Assembly: GCF_027409185.1 (NCBI RefSeq)
Contig: NC_084469.1
Location: 103,727,835 to 103,791,834 of the forward strand
Reading direction: 5' to 3'
Origin: Cynocephalus volans
Lineage: Eukaryota > Chordata > Mammalia > Dermoptera > Cynocephalidae
Length of the DNA: 64,000 nucleotides
Below are positions 56,711 to 64,000 of this stretch, in pieces. The notes under the pieces are model-generated. The model saw only the letters and a list, made by a program, of their open reading frames with translations. It did no database searches and was not told the DNA's origin. Each line of letters starts with the position of its first letter. Within the stretch, counting starts at the first letter, position 1. The translations under genes were made by a program, and so were the position numbers.

Positions 56711-59700
56711 ATGTCCTCCGCTCACTTCAACCGAGGCCCTGCCTATGGCCTGTCTGCCGAGGTCAAGAACAAGGTAGGGCTGGGGGCCTCCCTGGCCTGG
56801 CCCACACACCCTGCCAGGCCAGAAGCCCTGCTCTTGGGGTTCCCTGAACCCCCTCCTGCCTATCCCATGTGACTTGGAAGCTGAGAGGGGAAAGGGGAGA
56901 GGTACGGGGTATGGGCTGTCTTTCTCCCCCTTGTGAACATCCCAGAGTCCTCAGCTGCTGTGGGGGGCGGGATGGGGAACAGGCAGCCACACATAAACAG
57001 AGGTGTCATTCCACTGCAAACTCCCCACCTGATCAGAGTCTCTGTTAATCTTTGTGTCCCTGGGTGGGGAGCACCTCTGGGGAAGACGAGTTGACTTTTC
57101 CCACATTCCCAGACAAAGAAACTGAGGAGCACTTGAGAGCTGTGGGTCCTGGGAAGTGCAGCTCAGAAAGTGTGGGAGATCATGAGGGGAGAGGGAGACA
57201 GCTGGGGAGGGGAGGGAGCAAGCATCAGGGATAGGGCAGGGGTCTTCTAATTGTGAGCTAGGAAGACATGGGGACACCATCTTCAGGCTATGGATGGGTA
57301 AACTGAGGTTCAGAGAGGAGAAGCAAGCTAAGGTTCAAGATATGGCAGGTGCAGAACTGGGACCAGGGACTTAATCCCTTAACCAGAATCGGGTCAGCTT
57401 CTCCAAGGTAGGGATCTTGAAGTCCCCACCCCACTGGAATCCTCCCAAGAGTGCTGCCAGGGGAGGAGTTCCAGTCCCATTTGACAGAGGGGAACACTGA
57501 GGCTCAGGGTGGCTTTTCCCAGGGTCCCACAGCGAGGAAGTGGGGAGCTGGGATTGGAACGTGGGTCGGGGGATCCTCAGGGCTGGAGGAGGGGGCGGGT
57601 GCTTAGGCGGGAGACAGATCCTAGTGCTGCCCCCTCCCCCCTGAGCCGGCTGCAGAGCCGCGCGGAGCTGCCGCGCCATATAAGGCGGCCTCGGGGAGCC
57701 CGGGCCGCGCTATATAAGGGCCGGTTTGCTTTATAAAGCCGGGCTGGTGGGGAGGGGGGCGGCAGAGCCGGGGCCAGGTGAGGGGGCCGCCCCCCCACCT
57801 CCCCTCTATCCAGGACAAGGGGCAGCCCGATCCCCCACAGGCGGGAGCCTGGCTGGGCTGGGGCGGAGGGTTCCGGAAAAACGGGAGGAGGGGGACAAAG
57901 TGCGCAGAGGGAAGAGTGGAGAGAGACGCAGACAGAGACACTGGGGGCCTGAGACGCGAGAGAGACAGACGGGGGAGGGCGAGCCAGGAGCAAGATAACA
58001 CCAAGATGAGGATGGAGAGGCAGAGAGGGAAAGCGGACGAGCCCCACCTCCCACCGGAGTTGGGACAGAGAAAGAGACCTACAGAGGCAGAGATTCAGGA
58101 GCCAGGAGCCCCACCCCCAGCCAGACAAGGACTAGCCACCCAGAGAGATGGGGACACGAAGACTGGGCCAAGGAAAGAGAGAGCTGGGAGAGAGAGAAAT
58201 ACAGACCCACAAGGAGTCAGGAGTAAGACGTAGGCAAGCCTCCACCCCCAGCCAGACAGCCCAGAAGTGAGGACTTGGGGAGAGACAGAGATATAAGACA
58301 GCAGCCCCCCACAAGCCAGCCCCCAGGCGCACCTCCTTAGGCCTCCTCCTCCCCTGCCCAGGCGCCCCGTCTTCTTCCAACAGGGGAGTGGAGGGGGCAG
58401 GGCCAGGAGAAGCAAAGCCCCAAGTTTGGCCTGGAGGGGGAACCGAGAGGCTGGGCGCCGCCCCCCAGCTCGGAGGATCGTGCTCTCCACCCTCCTTGTC
58501 CACATTCCCTGATGCCAAACCTCAGAATGCCCGGAATGGCCCCCTGGGCAGGTGCCACCTCCCTGGCCCTCAGCCCACTGCAGCCCCCCCATGGGTTTCG
58601 GGGCAGAATTGCCTTAGTTGGGAAGGGACGAGGAAGGTGATCGGGCCAGGGGAGACTCGGATGGGACTCAGGGAGCCAAGACCGCTCCCCACTGCGTCTT
58701 CACCACCCTCTCTGTGTCCCCCTCCCCCAGCTGGCCCAGAAATACGACCACCAGCAGGAGCAGGAACTGAGAGAGTGGATCGAGGGGGTGACAGGGCGCC
58801 GCATCGGCAACAACTTCATGGACGGCCTCAAAGATGGCATCATTCTTTGCGAGTGAGTGGGGCTCTTGTGGTCCAGACCCTGCCCTGGGCTGCCCCCCAA
58901 CCGGTGCACCCATCTCCATGTGGCCCCTCAACTCTTCCAATGACCGTGAGACTGGAACTGAGCCAAACACTTTCTATCTGATACCTCAAAACTGTCCTCT
59001 AGGTGGCAAATAATTATTGTACCCATTGAACAGCCAAAGAAAACTGAGGCTCAGGTAAAACACATTGCCCAAAGTCCCATCCTGTTCCAATGGAAACGAG
59101 TCCAGAACATTAGCCACCATGCTATGCAGTGCAGGCCCATCTATGGCCTCCACAGCCCCCGGAAAGAGAAGTCACAGCTAAAAGGCAGCAGGCACCAACC
59201 ACTGTTCGTTGCTGGCTTGGTGACGTGAGGGATGTGTCACAGTCCTTTAAGTAGGCCCTGGTTTTCTACTGCCCTCAGAATCTCTTCACCGAGGGAGATG
59301 AAGACCCTCACAGCTCCCAAGCCCCAATTCCACCACACCCCTGATGCTGGGTGGGGCCTTGAGCCCAGCCACAGCCCTGTCTGCATCTCTGAGTCTGACC
59401 CAGGGTGGAGTGAGGGCCAGGGCGCACCCTGGAGAGGCTTTCAGAAGGCGCGGCCGCACCAAGGGAGGGCTGGGGGGTGTTCATCTTGTTCCACCTCGAT
59501 CAACTAGGAACAAGAAATGCGGGGGACATGCTGGTGTTCCAGTTCAGACAGAGGGCTGCTCAGGCCTGAAAGAGTGCAGAGGCACCCACCCACCCAATCA
59601 TTCATTCATTCTTTCATGCCCCAAATATTTACAGAGCTTCTGCTGTGTGCCAGGCTCTGGTCTAGGTACTGGGGACGGTGAACAAAACAGGCTGGACTCG

Positions 59701-62366
59701 GAGTTTGACAGGGAGCTTTAGTCCTAGTGGGGGAGGTTAATCAAATCACTGATGAAATAATCATGTACTTGCCTGTGATGGTAAATGTCAAGAGAAGTCA
59801 AGGGGAAGAAGGGGCCAGGTGTGGGGGGTGCTGTTTCCTACAGAGTGCCTGGGAGGCCTTTCTGAGGAGTTGACATTTGAATAGGATCTTGGATGAAGTG
59901 AGGGAGGGACCCAGGAGGTCTGAGGGAAGAACAGTCGAGGCAGAGGGGACAGCTGTGCAAAGGCCCGGAGGTAGGAGCGTGCTTGGGTTGTTCAAGGAAC
60001 ACCAAGGAAGGCAGCGTGGCTGGCACTGAGTGAGTGAGGGGATGTGGAGCAAGACGAAGTGGCAGGGTGAACTGGGGGCCAGATGACTTAGGGCCTGCAG
60101 TCATGCAAAGGAGTTAGGATTTTATTCAGAAGGCACTGAGAAACCATTGGAGGATTTTGAACTAGAGGGTAACTTGAATTGCACTAAAAAGGCCCTGCTG
60201 GCTGTGATACGAAGGGTCTGCAAGGGGTGTGGTGGAAGCTGGGGGTCCATGGGTTGGCCACTTCGAGGTCCCCGGAGAGAGACGCTAGTGACTCAGAGCA
60301 GGGAGGAGGTGGTGAGGAATGAGGGGTGAGTGGGTTTCTGGATATATATTTTTTTTATTTTTAGGCAGATCCGAACCCTTGACCTTGGTGTTATCAACAC
60401 TGTGCTCTAACCAAGTGAGCTAACCGGCCAGCACTCTGGGTGTATTTAGAAGGCAGAGCCAAAGGACTTGCTGAGGGACTGGATGTGGGGCTGAGAGAAG
60501 GGGAAAGGGGAGTCCAGGCAAGTCAGCAGGCTTGGGCTGAGCACCTGGGAGGATGGGTTGCCGGTTATGGAGCTTGGCGGTGGGAGGTTGGTGTCAGGAG
60601 TCTGGAGGGGGTGTGTTTGATTTGAGATGCCCATGGAGGCACCTGGATTGGAAAGCAAGAGGCCTGGGCTGCAGGGAGATGCTGGGGTGGTGATGGCATA
60701 TCGATGGCACTTAAAGTAGAGACTGGATGAGATCATCAATGGGGTGAGTGTGGTCAGGGAAGAGGCCTGGTGGACTCCCCCCATGTAGAGAAAAGTAGGG
60801 GCCTGGCTCACTTGAAAGAGCGTGGTGCTGATAATCCCACGGTCAAGGGTTCGGATCCCTATACTGGCCAGTTGCCTCCTCAAAAAGGAGACAGTTGTGA
60901 CCACCAGTGAGGCTGCTCAGACACACCATTGGTTGGGACAGGAGGGGATGGCAGGGGGTAACCTTTCTCATACCCCTCCCCTCTTCTTTGTAGGTTTATC
61001 AATAAGCTCCAGCCAGGCTCTGTGAAGAAGATAAATGAGTCGACTCAAAATTGGCACCAGGTGAGCCCAGACTCAACCTCTTTCGTCCCCCTGCCCACGA
61101 GCCCCTCCGACCTCCACCCTCTCACCACTGACCGCCGCCTGCTCCCCTCCAGCTGGAGAACATCGGCAACTTCATCAAAGCCATCACCAAGTACGGGGTG
61201 AAGCCCCACGACATCTTTGAGGCCAACGATCTGTTTGAAAACACCAACCACACCCAGGTGCAGTCCACACTCCTGGCCCTGGCCAGCATGGTGAGTATGG
61301 GTGCACGGCGGGCATGGGGCGGGCGGGGGGATGGGGACGCCTGGCTGGGAGCAGGCACTGCTTGGAGGCTCCCTGGTCAGTCCCTGCCCTCCTCACTGCA
61401 CCCAGGCCAAGACAAAAGGAAACAAGGTGAACGTGGGGGTGAAGTACGCAGAGAAACAGGAGCGGAAATTTGAGCCAGAGAAGCTAAGAGAAGGGCGGAA
61501 CATCATCGGGCTACAGGTACCGCCCGTCCCTCACCTGGCTCTTGTTGCTGAGCTGAGCAGGGAGGTCGAAGAGGCCACCCTGGACCCTGAAGACTTTTGG
61601 GGACAGGATATTTGGCATTTACTATAGGCCAAGCAATGTTACTCATACCCTTTCTGCAGATGGGGAAACTGAGGCCTGGAGAAGCTAGCTCACTTGCCAG
61701 GATCTCCCATTTGATGAGTGGCCGGCTGGGATTTGAACCCTAGAAGTCGGTCATGTGATATGCCCACTCTGGGCCTCAGTGTCCAGTCTGTAACCCAAGG
61801 GTGGACACAGAGACCCCTCCTCGGACATCAGCTACATTTTGTGGCCCATGGTGAGCCTCTAATCCTTTGTTTGACTCTCCTTCTGGCTTCGTAGATGGGC
61901 ACCAACAAGTTTGCCAGCCAGCAGGGCATGACAGCCTATGGCACCCGGCGCCACCTCTACGACCCCAAGCTGGGGACGGACCAGCCCCTGGACCAGGCCA
62001 CCATCAGCCTGCAGATGGGCACCAACAAGGGAGCCAGCCAGGTGAGGGGGGTGGGGGCGCAGGGGGCGCTGGCAGGGCCCCATGCTGTCCCCACAGCCTG
62101 ACCCCCCTTGCCCTCTACAGGCCGGCATGACCGCACCAGGGACCAAGCGGCAGATCTTTGAGCCGGGGCTGGGCATGGAGCACTGTGACACGCTCAACGT
62201 CAGCCTGCAGATGGGCAGCAACAAGGGGGCGTCGCAGCGAGGCATGACGGTGTACGGGCTGCCACGCCAGGTGTACGACCCCAAGTACTGCCTGACACCT
62301 GAGTACCCAGAGCTGGGCGAGCCCGCCCACAACCACCACCTGCACAACTACTACAACTCCGCCTAG
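56711..62366 (+). CDS. CNN1: CNN1 smooth-muscle calponin-1, complete
   Basis: Seven exons: 56711-56773, 58731-58852, 60994-61060, 61153-61290, 61406-61516, 61895-62041 and 62121-62366, all with GT/AG introns. They join to 297 aa, the same length as human. Residues about 28-131 form a calponin-homology domain ([17 protein letters not shown]). Exons 6-7 carry three calponin-like repeats near residues 164, 204 and 243, each opening LQMGTNK or LQMGSNK. The first has the known regulatory Ser in [13 protein letters not shown]. Calponin-1 binds actin and tropomyosin, inhibits actomyosin ATPase and marks differentiated smooth muscle. The tail is His/Asn/Tyr-rich ([12 protein letters not shown]). It is the only plus-strand gene. 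An old L2 and CYN SINEs lie in intron 2. Confidence 0.98.
57650..57780 (+). promoter_or_regulatory. CNN1: CNN1 intron 1 CArG/TATA cluster (SRF-type enhancer or alternative promoter)
   Basis: A perfect CArG box CCATATAAGG lies at 57676-57685, a one-mismatch CArG CTATATAAGG at 57710-57719, and TATAAA at 57732-57737. A CAG/GTGAGG splice-donor match follows at 57775-57783. SRF-dependent regulation of the calponin gene through first-intron CArG boxes has been described, so the enhancer role is established for the family. A start site here is my inference. Confidence 0.75.
59598..60797 (-). mobile_element. Long L2 LINE in CNN1 intron 2
   Basis: Begins ATTCATTCATTCTTTCATGC, includes GGGAGGCCTTTCTGAGGAGT, GCAAAGGCCCGGAGGTAGGA, GAAACCATTGGAGGATTTTG and GAGATCATCAATGGGGTGAG. 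This is about 1.1 kb of L2 from the 3' end into the coding region, one of the longest L2 tracts here. It is split by the CYN SINE at 60346-60434. Confidence 0.7.
60346..60434 (-). mobile_element. CYN SINE monomer in CNN1 intron 2
   Basis: T-rich tail, GGCAGATCCGAACCCTTGAC to GCTAACCGGCCAGC, splitting the L2. Confidence 0.8.
60798..60888 (+). mobile_element. CYN SINE monomer in CNN1 intron 2
   Basis: GGGGCCTGGCTCACTTGAAA through box B to CTGGCCAGTTGCC. Located about 100 bases before CNN1 exon 3. Confidence 0.8.
61605..61800 (-). mobile_element. MIR SINE in CNN1 intron 5
   Basis: GCAGATGGGGAAACTGAGGC and GCTGGGATTTGAACCCTAGA, MIR in reverse. Confidence 0.55.
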
Positions 62367-62840
62367 GGGGCCGTGGGCCTCCCCGCCTTCCCCCAGGGAG
62401 CACCCTCTCCCTGCATGGCGTCCTCCAGCCCCCTGGCACCTGCCTACAGGGCTAGAATTTGGGGAGTGCAGACTGGGGGGCCTGTGCAGGGAAGGGGGCC
62501 CTCTCCCTGTAGTGCTGCAGGGTCCAACTTAGAGCCGGGTGTCCCCGACAGCACCCAAAGGATGCACTGAGCAAAGCTACTCCAGCCATCCCCCCAACTC
62601 CCTCACAAGTGGGTACCCTCAGGGCCAGAAGCCCCCCAAGCGAAGCCCCCAGAGCCCGGCTCGGCCTGCCCCCACCCCATTCCCGCAGTGGGCGCAAACT
62701 GCATGCCCAGAGACCCAGCGGACACACGCAGTTTGGTTTGCAGCGACTGGCGTACGTGGATGTGACAGCAGCGTTTGTGACGCGAGCACTTTCTTTTTCT
62801 ACTTCACTGGAGCACAATAAATAGCTGTAAAATCACCCAA
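62367..62840 (+). other. CNN1: CNN1 3' UTR with AATAAA poly(A) signal
   Basis: The stop codon is TAG at 62364-62366. AATAAA at 62816-62821 is the first good signal, so cleavage near 62840 is expected. Confidence 0.85.
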
Positions 62841-62874
62841 GGCCTCCGGGCTACTGCGTCTCAGGGCCTGAGTG

Positions 62875-63165
62875 GCTCACACACACACACATGCACATAT
62901 GTGCAAACAGCCTGGCTCAGGTACACTCCATTCCCCGCACGCACATCTTGCACAGGCACGCTGACATACACACACAGACCTCACAGCACTCAGCTGGACG
63001 CAGGAAGGCACCCCGTCTCATACCCTCCCAACACCCCGCCCTTTTACACACAGATACACACACACGTGTGGTCCACACTCCACCATGACACATAGAAAGG
63101 CACACCCAAAGCGCTGATGCACACAGAGCCTCATGTGTACACAACATACACACACATGCTTGGCA
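62875..63165 (+). repeat. CA-rich degenerate repeat downstream of CNN1
   Basis: CACACACACACACATGCACA at the start and many further CACACA blocks to about 63160. Confidence 0.7.
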
Positions 63166-63179
63166 CTCACAGGCCTCTC

Positions 63180-63420
63180 CCGGGGGCTTGCGGATTGTGC
63201 TGAGAAGGAGCCCAGCACCGGGATGTGAATCATACCCCTGCGGCTCCTGGCTGGGTGACCCTGGGCAAATCACTTCCCCTCCCTCAGCCTGTTTCCCTAT
63301 CAGGAAAATGGGGACCGTGAGCCTGGGGTCAGCAGGAAGCTTAAGTGAAATGACGCCTCTAGACAGGGGGAGATGTGCCAAATCTTTAAGCGCTGCTGAG
63401 GTCCAAGTGGCACCAATGAG
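63180..63420 (+). mobile_element. MIR SINE downstream of CNN1
   Basis: GGGTGACCCTGGGCAAATCA and TCAGGAAAATGGGGACCGTG mark a MIR. The rest of 62845-64000 shows no gene to me. Confidence 0.5.
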
Positions 63421-64000
63421 AAAGGACAATGAGCCGGGGTCCTGCTGGCCCCTGTGGGCAGGGTGATACCTGTAGCCCTGGATTGTGTGGAGGGGACAGG
63501 GAAGTGGGAAAGGACAAGCATATCGGGGCCAGGACAATGGCCCTTTATCCACTGGCACAGGGCAGCTGAGTAGCTTACCATGGGGTACAGTTGCCTCTGG
63601 GGTATGGTTTGCTCCCAGCCCACTGAAGGCTGAGCCTGGAATCTGGCCTGTGGAAAGGGCCCCAACCCTGTCATGTTTCAGAGGGGACCCTGTTCTCCAC
63701 ACAGGAGGGTCCCAGACATCCTGCCTGGAAGCCACCAACTGTCAGGGTTCCAAGGAGAGGATGCAGAGAAGCAGAGAGGAGGGCCCAGGGCAGGGGTCAA
63801 GGCTGGAACGTGGGGACCTGCAGAGACAGACACCAGAAGAGCTGCCTGCACAGACACACTCCCCCCTGGGGACTTGTAAACCGGATTCCAGGCGCTCTTG
63901 GCTTGGCTACTGCGAGTCCTGCTCCCCCAGGGCCGGCACGGGGAAGCTATGTGAGAAGGATCGAATCCATGCCTGGCTCAGGGCCCTGCCTCCTTGGAAA

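Noticed and set aside
62875-63165. CRISPR-like or regulatory direct repeats
   Set aside because: Irregular CA-rich low-complexity sequence without fixed repeat or spacer units.
62845-64000. 3' end of the next gene (ELOF1 in human order)
   Set aside because: No exon, frame or poly(A) signal that I can tie to it lies within the window.

Overview
The window is mammalian nuclear DNA carrying four protein-coding genes in the order ELAVL3 (-), ZNF653 (-), ECSIT (-), CNN1 (+). This matches my memory of human 19p13.2 gene order. I checked every exon join by reading frame and GT/AG sites. The joined lengths are 616 aa (ZNF653), 432 aa (ECSIT) and 297 aa (CNN1). ELAVL3 runs off the left edge after 318 codons. 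All four look intact and functional.

Species: about forty short interspersed copies are built only from tRNA-Ile-like monomers or dimers. They read GGCCGGTTAGCTCAGTTGGT at the head, a GGTTCGGATCCC box B, and an A-rich tail. I saw no Alu. This is how I remember the CYN SINE family of flying lemurs, so I infer a colugo (Dermoptera; Galeopterus or Cynocephalus). The species call rests on this family match alone.

Layout. 1-14.2 kb: ELAVL3, with exons 7 to 2 at 1-7.15 kb, a 6.6 kb first intron holding an old tandem array, and a CpG-island promoter at 12.7-14.4 kb. 14.4-16.5 kb: a second CpG-rich stretch with four CCAAT boxes. 16.5-31.7 kb: ZNF653. 31.98-45.75 kb: ECSIT, whose poly(A) signal is only about 340 bp from the ZNF653 start codon. 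45.8-56.6 kb: intergenic DNA with TG-rich degenerate repeats, LINE and SINE debris, a possible processed pseudogene and an orphan promoter-like CpG island at 54.5-54.75 kb. 56.6-62.84 kb: CNN1, with a CArG/TATA cluster in intron 1. 62.85-64 kb: CA-rich and MIR sequence downstream of CNN1.

The genes do not form a pathway. ELAVL3 is a neuronal RNA-binding protein, ZNF653 a C2H2 transcriptional repressor, ECSIT a mitochondrial and Toll-signalling adaptor, and CNN1 a smooth-muscle actin-binding protein. I found no new multi-gene system. The most unusual small feature is a 5' half of tRNA-Glu inserted with a target-site duplication and no tail at 43.58 kb. Retroviral-type sequence is limited to old LTR fossils.
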